Of a stretch of DNA of 64,000 nucleotides, positions 37,197-46,970 are shown in pieces. Position 1 is the first letter of the stretch. Each line of letters begins with the position of its first letter. This stretch comes from Ottowia flava (GTDB lineage: Bacteria; Pseudomonadota; Gammaproteobacteria; Burkholderiales; Burkholderiaceae_C): positions 310,001-374,000 of the forward strand of contig NZ_VRUA01000003.1 in NCBI RefSeq assembly GCF_008017535.1, in the 5' to 3' direction. The notes below the pieces were generated by a model. It made no database searches, had not been told where the DNA came from, and saw only the letters and a program-made list of their open reading frames with translations. Made by a program: the position numbers and the translations under genes.

Positions 37197-39641
37197 TTAT
37201 GCGGGCGCCGGTTCGGCAGGGCCGGTGCGCGTCGGCGCCGACGGGTGCCCGGGGGTGGCCTGCTGCGACCAGTCTTCTCGCGCCATCTGGGCGGTGGCGA
37301 CAACGTCGGCGGCCAGATTCTCCAGCAGCATGATGTCGCGGTGATTCAGATTGCGCGCCTCGGTGTCCATGACGCACAGGGCGCCCAGGGCGCGTCCTGC
37401 GTCGTCGAGCAAGGGCGCGGCGGCAAAGAAGCGGATGCCGCGCTCATTTAGGCCCGGGTGCGTGGCGTAACGCGCGTCACGCAGCACATCCGGCACGATC
37501 AGCGGCTGGCCCGAGGCTACCACGTGCGCTGCCATCGAAAGCGCACGTTCGGCAGCGTGCTCGGGTGGCTCATCGTCATCGCCACCGACGGTGGTGGCGC
37601 TGCCGTGCAGCAATTCGGCGTCGCGCTCGACCAAGAGCACCTCGGCCATCGGGCAGTCAAACGCATCGGCCACGCGCTTGGCGACCTTGTCGAATTGTCC
37701 GCGCAGCGCCGGCGCGAGCAGCCCGCTGGCTTGGAGCGAGGCGAGGCGCTCGTTTTCCTCTTCAGGCAAGTGAGCCGCGGCAAAGGGCTGGGCGTCGGTC
37801 GTCGACAGGCGGCTGCGTGCCTGCGCCACCAACTCATCAAGCGAAGTCACCAGCACATCGGCGCCGATCTCTTCGATCGGGTAGGCAGTCGGACCGTCCG
37901 GGTTCGTGTGCCACGCAGCCAGGATGACGGAGACGTCCGGCCAGCGGCGCTTGAGACGGCGCACAAAGAACTTGGCCAGCGTGGTGGGATCGGGCGAGAA
38001 GTAGCTCAGGCACACGACCTCGACGCCACTCAGGTCCAACTCGGAAAAGTATTCGGTCGACATGGTGCCCACGCGCACCACCTTGGCGCCCACACCCGAC
38101 AACGCCAACACATGCGCCGTCATGTCAGCGGCCAGCACGTCTACCGCCCAGCGGCCGCCGAAGCAGGCCACGCGCGTCGGTAAATCGGGTGGCGGGGGAT
38201 ACTGCTCGCGCAACTCCTCGATCACGCTTTCCATGCCCGACAGCACGCGCATGCGGTGTTCGGCCGTGGCTACGGTGCCGTGGGCGCTGGAGGCCAGACG
38301 CAAAGTGCCCAGGCGGACCCCGTAGTAGAACGCCAGCGGCGAGCTTTCGTCCGCCAGTTCGATGGCGAGGTCGGAGGCTTCTTCGATGTCTCCCGCCAGC
38401 AGACGCTGGTGCAGGCGGGTCGGTTCGTCCAGCGCCCGTTCGCTGCCGAGCAGAACCTCCAGAAACTGAAGCTGTGGCAGGTGGTGGCCCAGCACCAGCA
38501 GCACGACGGTGATCGGAGTGGACAGGATCAAGCCGATCGGTCCCCACAGCGCCGTCCAGAACATCGCGGCCATGATCAGTGACAGCGTGGACATGCCGGT
38601 GCTGGTGCCGTACAACCAGGGCTCGACGATGTTGTTGCTGATGACCTCCAGCGTGATGATCAGCGCCAGCGTCCACAGCACCACGCTCCAACCCGGGTCG
38701 ACTGCGAAGGCCAGTGCCAGCGGAAAGATCGATGCGATCATTGGCCCCACATAGGGGACAAAGCGCAGCACCGCCGCCAGCAGTCCCCAGACCAGTGCAC
38801 CCGGAATGCCGATGAACAGCAGGCCGATCGCCAGCGGGATGCCGTACGTGGCGTTGACCATCAGCTGCATCGACAGGTATTTGCTGACGCGCCGGGCGGC
38901 GTCGCCCAGCGCATCGGTGGTTCGGTGCAGATCGGCGCCCAGCAGGCGCACCGCACGGTCGCGCAGGTCGCCCTTGTCCAGCAGGATCAGCACCACGAAC
39001 ACGAACACAATGCCCGCCATGGTCAGTGGCGTGGCGACCTTGTCGAGCAGTGCGAGCATGCGCTTGCTGGTCGACTCGGACTGGCCGACGATCTCGACTT
39101 GGGTCGGCGCCGTCGCGCGAGCGGCCGGCTTGGGTGCCGGGGTTTCGATCTCCCGCTCGAAGCGGTCGGCGATACGCGAGTAGCGGTCCAGCATGCCTGG
39201 CTGGCGCAGAGCCTTGCCGATGGTGCGGACCTTCTGGTTGATGTTGTTCTCGTAGGCTGGCAGGTTGTTGGCCAGCTGTCGCATCTGGCCGTAGATGAAC
39301 CAGCCTGCGCCTGCCAGCAGTGCGACCGCCGCGGTCACCACGAGCGCCACCGCCACGGTACGCGGAAGGCCCCTTCGCTTGAGCCACGACACCATGGGAT
39401 CCAACACGAAGCCGAGCAGCGCCGCCAGCGCCAGCGGCATCAGCATGTCGCGTCCGAAATACAGCGCGGCGACCACCACGGCGGCGCTGACCAACCCGTA
39501 CATCAGCGGTGGCCGCACGGGCGCAGCGCCCGAAGCCGATTCCGCCGTGAGCACGCCCGGGTCTTTAGCGTCGGTGCGGGGGGCGGCCAGCGTGGCCAGA
39601 GAACGGATTGGTTCGGGCACGTGAGATGAAGTGGGCGACAT
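37197..39641 (-). CDS. AI-2E-type permease fused to B12-binding-like and GAF-like domains
   Basis: Large membrane protein, 814 residues from ATG at 39641. Residues about 47-395 form the AI-2E transporter/PerM-like domain: hydrophobic segments with LLGFVLDPMVSWLKRRGLPR, LRFVPYVGPMIASIFP and TALWGPIGLILSTPITVVLLVLGHH. The next ~90 residues are helical. Residues about 488-605 look like a cobalamin-binding-type Rossmann domain (VACFGGRWAVDVLAADMTAH, VVCLSYFSPDP) but lack the DxHxxG cobalt-ligand motif. Residues about 645-790 look like a GAF sensor domain (FFAAAPLLDDAGRALGALCVMD). The transported or sensed molecule is unknown; AI-2 is not implied by the name. Confidence 0.85.
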   Translation of the reverse strand: MSPTSSHVPEPIRSLATLAAPRTDAKDPGVLTAESASGAAPVRPPLMYGLVSAAVVVAALYFGRDMLMPLALAALLGFVLDPMVSWLKRRGLPRTVAVALVVTAAVALLAGAGWFIYGQMRQLANNLPAYENNINQKVRTIGKALRQPGMLDRYSRIADRFEREIETPAPKPAARATAPTQVEIVGQSESTSKRMLALLDKVATPLTMAGIVFVFVVLILLDKGDLRDRAVRLLGADLHRTTDALGDAARRVSKYLSMQLMVNATYGIPLAIGLLFIGIPGALVWGLLAAVLRFVPYVGPMIASIFPLALAFAVDPGWSVVLWTLALIITLEVISNNIVEPWLYGTSTGMSTLSLIMAAMFWTALWGPIGLILSTPITVVLLVLGHHLPQLQFLEVLLGSERALDEPTRLHQRLLAGDIEEASDLAIELADESSPLAFYYGVRLGTLRLASSAHGTVATAEHRMRVLSGMESVIEELREQYPPPPDLPTRVACFGGRWAVDVLAADMTAHVLALSGVGAKVVRVGTMSTEYFSELDLSGVEVVCLSYFSPDPTTLAKFFVRRLKRRWPDVSVILAAWHTNPDGPTAYPIEEIGADVLVTSLDELVAQARSRLSTTDAQPFAAAHLPEEENERLASLQASGLLAPALRGQFDKVAKRVADAFDCPMAEVLLVERDAELLHGSATTVGGDDDEPPEHAAERALSMAAHVVASGQPLIVPDVLRDARYATHPGLNERGIRFFAAAPLLDDAGRALGALCVMDTEARNLNHRDIMLLENLAADVVATAQMAREDWSQQATPGHPSAPTRTGPAEPAPA

Positions 39642-39826
39642 GGAATGCGGTGGCGCGATGCCGCCGTGAAGCGGCTGGCGCCCTGGACGCGCATCGGCCA
39701 ATTGTGCGAAGCAGCGACGTCACCCGCTGTAGGACGAGCGCGCAACGCCAGGGGGCGCCACACGCTTGTCACCTGATGGCCGACAATTCATGGTTTTGCC
39801 GAGTACCGAAGTCTGGAGATCTGCCC

Positions 39827-40570
39827 ATGCCCCGCCACCCCGACCGCGCCCTGCCATTGACCGGCGCCAGCAATTTTCGCGACCTCGGCGGCTATCTGGG
39901 CGCCGACGGCCGCAGCGTGCGCTGGCGCAAGCTGTTCCGATCCGATCACCTGGGCGCGCTGACCGCCGACGACGCCAGAACGCTGGGCGGCCTGGGCGTC
40001 GGCCGCGCTTTCGATTTCCGCGGCACCACCGAGCGTGCGGCCGTGCCGTACGACCTGAACGGCGTATCGCAGTATTCGCTGCCTATCGAACCGACGGTGG
40101 TGCAGCGCATGAAGGAACTGGTCGAGGCAGGCCAGGTGGTGAGCCCGCAGCAGACGGTCGAGCTGATGCAGCAGACCTACCGCGCCTTCGTGCACGACAA
40201 CGCCGCGCGGTTCGCCACCCTCTTTGAGCACCTGCTGGAAAGCGACGCGCCGCTGGTCTTCCATTGCACCGCAGGCAAAGACCGTACCGGCTTTGCCGCG
40301 GCGCTCATCCTCATGGCGCTGGGCGTGCCGCGCGATGTGGTGATGCAGGACTACCTGCTGACCAACGAGCATTACCGCATGCCCGAATTGGATGAAAGTC
40401 GCGCACCCCGCGAGGTGCTGTACGTGCTATGGCGCGTGCAGGAAGACTTCCTTGACGCTGCGCTGGATGCGGTGGAGCAGGACTACGGCGGCATGCCAGC
40501 CTATCTCGCGCGCGAACTGCATGTGGGCGACGCCGAGCGCCGACGTCTCGCCGCCTTGTACCTGGATTGA
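39827..40570 (+). CDS. Tyrosine/serine-type protein phosphatase
   Basis: 247 residues with the dual-specificity phosphatase signature HCTAGKDRTG (Cys, then Arg five residues on) near the middle. The N-terminal region NFRDLGGYLGADGRSVR and KLFRSDHLGAL is typical of the bacterial Y_phosphatase3 family (IphP/LipA-like). No signal peptide. ATG at 39827 has TGGAGA upstream. Stands alone between the permease fusion and ppx. Substrate not inferable. Confidence 0.9.
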   Translation: MPRHPDRALPLTGASNFRDLGGYLGADGRSVRWRKLFRSDHLGALTADDARTLGGLGVGRAFDFRGTTERAAVPYDLNGVSQYSLPIEPTVVQRMKELVEAGQVVSPQQTVELMQQTYRAFVHDNAARFATLFEHLLESDAPLVFHCTAGKDRTGFAAALILMALGVPRDVVMQDYLLTNEHYRMPELDESRAPREVLYVLWRVQEDFLDAALDAVEQDYGGMPAYLARELHVGDAERRRLAALYLD

Positions 40571-40585
40571 TGCTATATAAAAAGA

Positions 40586-40633
40586 AGCATTCCGCGCAGA
40601 TGGTTGTAGGACTCCGCGCAGACTCGAATAGAA
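40586..40633 (+). repeat. Dispersed ~40-bp repeat, copy 7
   Basis: AGCATTCCGCGCAGATGG, then TTGTAGGACTCCGCGCAG and an AT-rich tail. More diverged than most. It lies in the spacer between the phosphatase and ppx. Confidence 0.65.
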
Positions 40634-40647
40634 ATTCGCTCTGACGG

Positions 40648-42159
40648 TCAGTCGTCCAGCCCCAGCACGCGCAGGCCCCAGGGCGTGCGTTGCCAGGCAA
40701 CGACTTCCTCGCGCAGCAGGTGCGCAGACTGCGGCCACGCCTTGGCCCAGCCAGTCGGCATGGTCAGACAGAAGCCATGGACCGGCTCGGCGTCGGTGGA
40801 GGCATGCAGCGCCTCGTAGGCCGGCGCCTGACGCGCGTGGCACAGCAGCACCGCCAACCGCAGCGCCGCCAGCTGCGCCATGAAAAGGCGGTCATCGAAC
40901 TGCATTTCCAGCTTGCGCAGCTTGCCATGGTGCCCCAACACCAGCTGGCTGAGCTTGTGCAACTCGTGCATGGCGAAGCCTGGCACGTCGGCGTTGTCGA
41001 GAATGTAGGCCCCGTGCTTGTGGTAATCGGCGTGGGCGATGCGTGCACCGATCTCGTGCAGCCGCGCGGCCCAGCCCAGTTCACGTTCGAGCGCCTGGCG
41101 CTTGGCCGGCTTGAGCGAAGGCAGCAACTGGTGCAGCAGATGCTGCGCGATGCGGCCGACCCGTTCGGCCTGCTGGGCGTCGGCGTTGAACTTGGCGGCC
41201 AGCCGTTCGACCGAGCTCGCACGCACGTCTGTTTGATCGTGCTCACGGTCGAGCATGTCGAACAGCGCACCGTGCCGCAGCGCGCCGTGGGCGTGCTGCA
41301 TGGTTTCGATGTCGAGCAGATCGAAGATCGCGCGCAGCACCGCCAGACCACCGCCAATGATCGGGCGGCGTTCTTCCTTGATGCCTTCAAGCCGGATCGC
41401 GTCCGCTCGGCGCGTCTTGATCAGCTTGTCGCGCAGCCAGTCCAGGCCTTCCCGCGTGATCACCCCGGCGGCGGGCGCCTGGCCCGCCAGGAGCAGCGTG
41501 TTGGCCACGGCGCCTACGGTGCCGGACGACCCATAAGCAGCGTCCCATTGGGTGCGGCGGTGCGTATCCAGCGCTTCGTCCAACACCGCCTTGGCTGCGA
41601 TTTCCGCGTTGTCGAAGTGCCTGACGGTCAGCATTCCGTCCGGAAAATGGCGCATCGACCAGGCCACACTGCCGACACGGTAGGACTCCATGTTGGTGGC
41701 GGTGTACCCGTGGCCGATGATCATTTCGGTGGAGCGACCGCCGATGTCCACCACCAGCCGGCGCTCGTCCGACTGGGGCAGCAGGTGGACAACGCCCTGG
41801 TAGATCAGGCGCGCTTCCTCGCGCCCGGAAATGACGTCGATCGGAAACCCGAGGATCTGCTGCGCCACGCTCAGAAATTCCTCGCGGTTGCGCGCCTCGC
41901 GCAAGGTTTGCGTGGCGACGGCGCGCACCTGGTGTGCCTTGAAGCCGGCCAGTCGTTCAGCAAAGCGTGCGAGGCAATTCCATCCGCGCTGCATCGCGTC
42001 CTGTGAAAGGCGACGGTCGGCGTCCAAGCCATTGCCCTGGCGCACGGTCTCCTTGTGGTACTCCATTCGCTGGATCTGGCCCAGCTCAAGGCGAGCGATT
42101 TCGAGGCGAAAACTGTTGGACCCGAGGTCCACGGTGGCAAGTCGGCTGCCTGTGTGCAT
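40648..42159 (-). CDS. ppx: Exopolyphosphatase (Ppx/GppA family)
   Basis: 503 residues. Actin-like ASKHA fold with the first phosphate loop VDLGSNSFRLEI near the N-terminus, SGREEARLIYQGV, the second loop VVDIGGRSTEMIIGHG and the third GGGLAVLRAIFDLL; a C-terminal HD-like helical domain follows (HEIGARIAHADYHKHG). Cuts terminal phosphates from polyphosphate or pppGpp. Divergent from pstS across a spacer with a Pho-type site, which links it to phosphate starvation. Confidence 0.94.
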   Translation of the reverse strand: MHTGSRLATVDLGSNSFRLEIARLELGQIQRMEYHKETVRQGNGLDADRRLSQDAMQRGWNCLARFAERLAGFKAHQVRAVATQTLREARNREEFLSVAQQILGFPIDVISGREEARLIYQGVVHLLPQSDERRLVVDIGGRSTEMIIGHGYTATNMESYRVGSVAWSMRHFPDGMLTVRHFDNAEIAAKAVLDEALDTHRRTQWDAAYGSSGTVGAVANTLLLAGQAPAAGVITREGLDWLRDKLIKTRRADAIRLEGIKEERRPIIGGGLAVLRAIFDLLDIETMQHAHGALRHGALFDMLDREHDQTDVRASSVERLAAKFNADAQQAERVGRIAQHLLHQLLPSLKPAKRQALERELGWAARLHEIGARIAHADYHKHGAYILDNADVPGFAMHELHKLSQLVLGHHGKLRKLEMQFDDRLFMAQLAALRLAVLLCHARQAPAYEALHASTDAEPVHGFCLTMPTGWAKAWPQSAHLLREEVVAWQRTPWGLRVLGLDD

Positions 42160-42289
42160 GAATCAAAAAAGGAATAAGTGGCCGCTGCGTGCCGTGGGCG
42201 CCGATTGTGGCGCACCTCGATGTAACTTTTTGCGTTGCTTTGCTGAGTGGCAGCGGTCTTTGGTCAGAAAAGTCTGTGACGTCACAAGA

Positions 42290-42307
42290 CTGTCACATTG
42301 ACTTCAT
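42290..42307 (+). promoter_or_regulatory. Probable Pho box before pstS
   Basis: CTGTCACATTGACTTCAT: the first half matches the PhoB heptamer CTGTCAT well, the second half (11 bp on) matches four of seven positions. Located 46 bp before the pstS start. A TGACGTCA palindrome lies just upstream (42277-42284). Confidence 0.5.
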
Positions 42308-42352
42308 ACAGTCCTTTCTGTCGAATCCAACCAACCAAAGGTTTTTTCCGCC

Positions 42353-43381
42353 ATGAAACGCACATTCCTGAAAGCGCTGGCCGTGACCGCCCTGGGCGCC
42401 GTCGTCAGCACCACCGCCTTTGCCGCCGACATCACGGGCGCAGGCGCCAGCTTTCCGTACCCCATCTATGCCAAGTGGGCCGAGGCGTACAAGGCTGCTA
42501 CCGGTGTGGGCCTGAACTACCAGTCGATCGGCTCGTCCGGTGGCGTGCGCCAGATTCGAGCCAAGACAGTGGCGTTCGGCGCAAGCGACGCCCCCGTGAA
42601 GGGCGAAGACCTGGACAAGGACGGCATGGTGCAGTTTCCCGCCATCATCGGCGGCAGCGTGCCGGTGCTGAACCTGGAAGGCTTCAAGCCGGGCGAGCTG
42701 CGCGTGACCGGCCCCGTGCTGGCCGACATGTTCATGGGCACCATCAGCAAGTGGAACGATCCCAAGTTCGCCGCCCTGAACCCGGGCAAGAAACTGCCTG
42801 ACCAGGCCATCACCGTGGTGCACCGCGCCGACGGCTCGGGCACGACCTTCAACTGGACCGACTACCTGTCGGCCGTCAGCAAGGAATGGGCCGACAAAGT
42901 GGGCAAGGGCAACGCCGTGAAGTGGCCTGCCGCGACGTCCGTCGGTGGCAAGGGCAACGAGGGCGTCGCCGCCAACGTCGGCCGTATCAAGGGGTCGATC
43001 GGCTATGTCGAGTACGCCTACGCCAAGAAAAACAACCTGACGCACATGCAGGTGCAGAACCAGGCCGGCAAGTTCGTGAACCCGGACGATTCCTCGTTCG
43101 CGGCAGCCGCGAGCGGCGTGGACTGGTTCAGCGCCCCCGGTATGGGCGTGTCGATGGTGAACGCCAAGGGTGACAGCTCGTGGCCCATCTCCACTGCTTC
43201 GTTCATCCTGATGTACAAGGAGCCGTCGGACAAGGCACAGTCGGCCGAAGTTCTGAAGTTCTTTGACTGGGCGTTCAAGAACGGCAAAACCATGGCTTCC
43301 GAACTGGACTACGTCGGTTTGCCGGACAGCCTGACCAACGACATTCGCAGCAAGGTCTGGTCGCAGATCAAGAACAAGTAA
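42353..43381 (+). CDS. pstS: Phosphate ABC transporter, periplasmic binding protein
   Basis: 342 residues. Sec signal peptide (KRTFLKALAVTALGAVVSTTAFA) cleaved before ADITGAGASFPYP. Phosphate-site segments GAGASFPYPIYAKW, SIGSSGGVRQI, FGASDAP and RADGSGTTFNWTDYL are all present. Captures inorganic phosphate for PstCAB. First gene of a rightward operon running through phoR, preceded by a Pho-type site. Confidence 0.97.
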   Translation: MKRTFLKALAVTALGAVVSTTAFAADITGAGASFPYPIYAKWAEAYKAATGVGLNYQSIGSSGGVRQIRAKTVAFGASDAPVKGEDLDKDGMVQFPAIIGGSVPVLNLEGFKPGELRVTGPVLADMFMGTISKWNDPKFAALNPGKKLPDQAITVVHRADGSGTTFNWTDYLSAVSKEWADKVGKGNAVKWPAATSVGGKGNEGVAANVGRIKGSIGYVEYAYAKKNNLTHMQVQNQAGKFVNPDDSSFAAAASGVDWFSAPGMGVSMVNAKGDSSWPISTASFILMYKEPSDKAQSAEVLKFFDWAFKNGKTMASELDYVGLPDSLTNDIRSKVWSQIKNK

Positions 43382-43478
43382 ATCCCGCTTCGAAGCCGCC
43401 GCGCCCGGCACCCTCGTGGTGCGCGGGCGCGCGTTCGAAATCGCAACGCACCGATAATCCAAGCTGACCGAGGAACCC

Positions 43479-44492
43479 ATGAGTGCGGGAATGTCAACGC
43501 TCAACAACGCGCATCAGCCCCCTCTAGAAACCACGACGCGACTGTCCGCCAGTCGCGTGGGTGTCGCGCGCCGCCAGCGCGTGCAGGACGCCCTGTTTCA
43601 CCGAGGTACGCAACTGTTTTCGCTCCTGGTGCTGGTTGCACTGGTGGGCATCATCGTTTCGCTTTTCATCAACGCCTGGCCGATATTCGAGAAGTTCGGC
43701 TTGCAGTTCGTCTGGCGTGTCGAGTGGGACGTCGTCAATGAAGAATTCGGCGCCGCCATCGCGATCGTCGGCACGGTGTTGAGTGCCGGTATCGCGCTGC
43801 TGATCGCCGTGCCACTGGCTTTCGGCATTGCGCTGTTTCTGACCGAGAACTGCCCGGTCTGGCTGCGCCGCCCGCTGGGAACGGCGATCGAGCTGCTGGC
43901 TGCTGTCCCTTCGATCATCTACGGCATGTTCGGCCTGTTCGTGTTTGCGCCGATCTTTGCGGACTACCTGCAGACACCGCTGCAGCATGTGCTGGGCGGG
44001 ATGCCGATTGTCGGCTCGCTGTTTGGCGGCGCGATCAACGGCATGGGCATTCTGGCGGCCGGCATCGTGCTGGCGTTCATGATCCTGCCGTACATCGCGG
44101 CCGTGATGCGCGACGTGTTCGAGATCGTGCCGTCGATCCTGCGCGAGTCGGCCTACGGTCTGGGTTGCACCACCTGGGAGGTGGTGCGCAAGGTGGTGCT
44201 GCCGTACACCCAGAAGGGTGTGATCGGTGGCGTCATGCTGGGTCTGGGGCGCGCGCTGGGCGAGACCATGGCGGTCACGTTCGTGATCGGCAATGCCAAC
44301 CGGATGCCCACCTCGCTGTTTTCCCCGGGCACTTCGATTGCCTCCACGCTCGCTAACGAGTTCGGTGAGGCTGCCGACCTGCACCTGAATGCGCTGTTCG
44401 CCCTCGGCTTCCTGCTGTTCGTCATCACCTTCGTGGTGTTGGCGCTGGCAAAGCTGATGATCATCCGCGCCGAGCGCGCCAAGGGGACGTGA
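43479..44492 (+). CDS. pstC: Phosphate ABC transporter permease PstC
   Basis: Inner-membrane permease, 337 residues, six membrane helices beginning around residue 45 ([20 protein letters not shown]). The binding-protein-dependent transport signature falls in the cytoplasmic loop [20 protein letters not shown], with [16 protein letters not shown] following. Ribosome site GAGGAA before ATG. Works as a heterodimer with PstA. Confidence 0.96.
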   Translation: MSAGMSTLNNAHQPPLETTTRLSASRVGVARRQRVQDALFHRGTQLFSLLVLVALVGIIVSLFINAWPIFEKFGLQFVWRVEWDVVNEEFGAAIAIVGTVLSAGIALLIAVPLAFGIALFLTENCPVWLRRPLGTAIELLAAVPSIIYGMFGLFVFAPIFADYLQTPLQHVLGGMPIVGSLFGGAINGMGILAAGIVLAFMILPYIAAVMRDVFEIVPSILRESAYGLGCTTWEVVRKVVLPYTQKGVIGGVMLGLGRALGETMAVTFVIGNANRMPTSLFSPGTSIASTLANEFGEAADLHLNALFALGFLLFVITFVVLALAKLMIIRAERAKGT

Positions 44493-44534
44493 TCGGGTTC
44501 GTCCCGTTCGTTCCGCTACCAAGATTGGCACACC

Positions 44535-45392
44535 ATGCAATCCGATAACGCGCTCTACAAGAAACGCCGCGCCGCTAACGCCGTTGGCCTCACGCTGTCG
44601 ATGACCGCCATGGTCCTCGGTCTGATCGTGCTGCTCTGGATCCTGTTCGTGCTGCTGAGCAAGGGTCTCGGCGCCGTCGATCTGAATCTGTTCATCAAGG
44701 ATACGCCCGCACCAGGTTCGGAAGGTGGCGGCCTGCGCAATGCCATCGTGGGCAGTCTGATGATGCTGGGGCTGACGGTATTGGTGTCTACGCCCGTTGG
44801 CATCCTGGCCGGCATCTACCTGGCCGAGTACGGCGATGGCAGCAAGGTGGCGGAGTTCACGCGCTTCGTCACAGACATCATGCTGTCGGCGCCTTCGATC
44901 GTGCTGGGCCTTTTCGTCTACGCCATCCTGGTGGCGCCGATGGGGCATTTCTCCGGTTTCGCCGGCAGCCTGGCCCTGTCGCTGATCGCCGTTCCGGTGG
45001 TGGTGCGCACTACCGAGAACATGTTGCGTCTGGTGCCAGGTAGCCTGCGCGAAGCCGCTGCGGCGCTGGGCGCACCGCGCTGGAAGGTGTCGCTGATGAT
45101 CACCCTGCGCGCCGCCAAGAGCGGTGTCATCACTGGCTTGCTGCTGGCTGTGGCCCGCGTCAGCGGTGAAACGGCGCCCTTGCTGTTCACGGCGCTCAAC
45201 AATCAGTTCTTCAGCACCAACATGGATCAGCCGATGGCCAACCTGCCGGTGGTCATCTTCCAGTTCGCCATGAGTCCGTACGACAACTGGATTCGCCTGG
45301 CATGGGGTGGTGCATTGCTGATCACACTCACGGTGCTGCTGATCAACGTGGTGGCCCGTGTCTTCTTCCGCGACAAGGCGGCCGGCCACTGA
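44535..45392 (+). CDS. pstA: Phosphate ABC transporter permease PstA
   Basis: 285 residues, six membrane helices starting with [20 protein letters not shown]. The coupling loop is [21 protein letters not shown], and [17 protein letters not shown] follows. Its TGA overlaps an ATG at 45392 that is in frame with pstB, so translational coupling is possible. Confidence 0.96.
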   Translation: MQSDNALYKKRRAANAVGLTLSMTAMVLGLIVLLWILFVLLSKGLGAVDLNLFIKDTPAPGSEGGGLRNAIVGSLMMLGLTVLVSTPVGILAGIYLAEYGDGSKVAEFTRFVTDIMLSAPSIVLGLFVYAILVAPMGHFSGFAGSLALSLIAVPVVVRTTENMLRLVPGSLREAAAALGAPRWKVSLMITLRAAKSGVITGLLLAVARVSGETAPLLFTALNNQFFSTNMDQPMANLPVVIFQFAMSPYDNWIRLAWGGALLITLTVLLINVVARVFFRDKAAGH

Positions 45393-45433
45393 TGGCGTTC
45401 CACGCCCCTGTTGAAAAACCACAAGAGTCAAAC

Positions 45434-46255
45434 ATGGAAATCGCCACCCCCGTCCCCCAAGTGCAGCCGCGCGGCAATGTTGCAGGCATCGAGAGCGAAC
45501 GCGCGGCGCTGGCCGTTCGCAACCTGGATTTTTTCTACGCCAACGGTTTCCAAGGCCTCAAGAAGATCAACCTCACGATTCCCGAAGGCAAGGCGACTGC
45601 CTTCATCGGGCCTTCCGGTTGCGGCAAGTCCACGCTGCTGCGCACGCTCAACCGCATGTACAGCCTCTATCCCGGACAGCGTGCCGTGGGGGAGATCATG
45701 TTCGAGGGCCGCAACGTCCTGCATCCGCAGGAAGACGTGAACTTGCTGCGTGCCAGCATCGGCATGGTGTTCCAGAAGCCGACGCCGTTTCCGATGACGA
45801 TCTACGAGAACATCGCGTTTGGCGTGCGCCTCTACGAGAGCCTCAACCGCGCCGACATGGACGAGCGCGTCGAATGGGCGCTGAGCAAAGCGGCGCTCTG
45901 GAATGAGGTCAAGGACAAGCTGGGCCAGAGCGGCCTGTCGCTCTCCGGCGGTCAACAGCAGCGCCTGTGCATCGCACGCAGCGTGGCGGTCAAGCCTTCC
46001 ATCCTGCTGCTCGATGAACCGACCTCCGCGCTCGACCCCATTTCCACCGGCAAGGTCGAGGAATTGGTGCATGAGCTCAAGCGCGACTACACCATCGCCA
46101 TCGTGACCCACAACATGCAGCAGGCTGCGCGCGTGTCGGACTACACGGCTTACATGTACCTGGGTGAGCTGATCGAGTTCGGGGCGACCGAGGAACTGTT
46201 CTTCAAGCCCAAGCGCAAAGAAACTGAAGACTACATTACCGGCCGATTCGGCTAA
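45434..46255 (+). CDS. pstB: Phosphate ABC transporter ATP-binding protein
   Basis: 273 residues from ATG 45434 (a 14-residue longer form from 45392 overlaps the pstA stop and is also plausible). Walker A is GPSGCGKST, the Q-loop region [10 protein letters not shown] is diagnostic of PstB, the ABC signature is LSGGQQQRL, Walker [13 protein letters not shown], and the switch His is in [12 protein letters not shown]. Energises PstCA. Confidence 0.97.
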   Translation: MEIATPVPQVQPRGNVAGIESERAALAVRNLDFFYANGFQGLKKINLTIPEGKATAFIGPSGCGKSTLLRTLNRMYSLYPGQRAVGEIMFEGRNVLHPQEDVNLLRASIGMVFQKPTPFPMTIYENIAFGVRLYESLNRADMDERVEWALSKAALWNEVKDKLGQSGLSLSGGQQQRLCIARSVAVKPSILLLDEPTSALDPISTGKVEELVHELKRDYTIAIVTHNMQQAARVSDYTAYMYLGELIEFGATEELFFKPKRKETEDYITGRFG

Positions 46256-46268
46256 GGAGACAGCGTCC

Positions 46269-46970
46269 ATGCAGGACAAACACCTTTCAACGCAGTTCGA
46301 CAACGAACTCAACCAGGTGTCCGCCCACGTCCTGGAGCTGGGCGGCATGGTGGAGATGCAGATTCGTCAGGCCATGTATGCCTTGTCGGAGTTCAGCGAG
46401 GAAGTAGCCGACCAGGTTGAGGAAACCGAGCAGCGGGTCAACGCCCTGGAGTTGGAGATCGACCGGGAGCTGTCTTCGATCATCGCGCGGCGTCAGCCGA
46501 CCGCGATTGACCTGCGCCTGCTGCTGGCGATTTCGAAGACCAACGCCAATCTCGAGCGGGTGGGCGACGAGGCCGCCAAGATTGCGCGCATGGTCAAGCG
46601 CATCGTTGATTCGGGTAAGGCGCGTGTCCTGCCTTCCGGCGAGCTGCGCATTGCTGCCGATCTGGCCGCCAACCAGTTGCGCCGAGCGCTTGATGCGTTT
46701 GCGCGGCTGAGCGCCGAGGATGCGGTAGCGATCATCAAGGGCGATGCAGCGCTCGACCGCGAGTTCGACGGTTTCGTGCGCAAGCTGATCACCTACATGA
46801 TGGAAGATCCCCGCACCATCTCGGCCAGCCTGGATCTGCTCACTCTCGCGAAGGCGATCGAGCGCATCGGCGACCACGCCACGAACATCGCAGAATTCAT
46901 CATCTACATCGTCATGGGCGCGGATGTGCGCCACGGCACGATGGAAGAACTGGAGTTGTTGGCCCGATGA
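46269..46970 (+). CDS. phoU: Phosphate signalling protein PhoU
   Basis: 233 residues, two PhoU three-helix-bundle repeats. Metal-binding-type segments ISKTNANLERVGDEAAKIAR and LAKAIERIGDHATNIAEFII occur in the two halves. It connects PstB with PhoR to shut off the Pho response when phosphate is plentiful. Its stop overlaps the phoB start (ATGA). Confidence 0.96.
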   Translation: MQDKHLSTQFDNELNQVSAHVLELGGMVEMQIRQAMYALSEFSEEVADQVEETEQRVNALELEIDRELSSIIARRQPTAIDLRLLLAISKTNANLERVGDEAAKIARMVKRIVDSGKARVLPSGELRIAADLAANQLRRALDAFARLSAEDAVAIIKGDAALDREFDGFVRKLITYMMEDPRTISASLDLLTLAKAIERIGDHATNIAEFIIYIVMGADVRHGTMEELELLAR

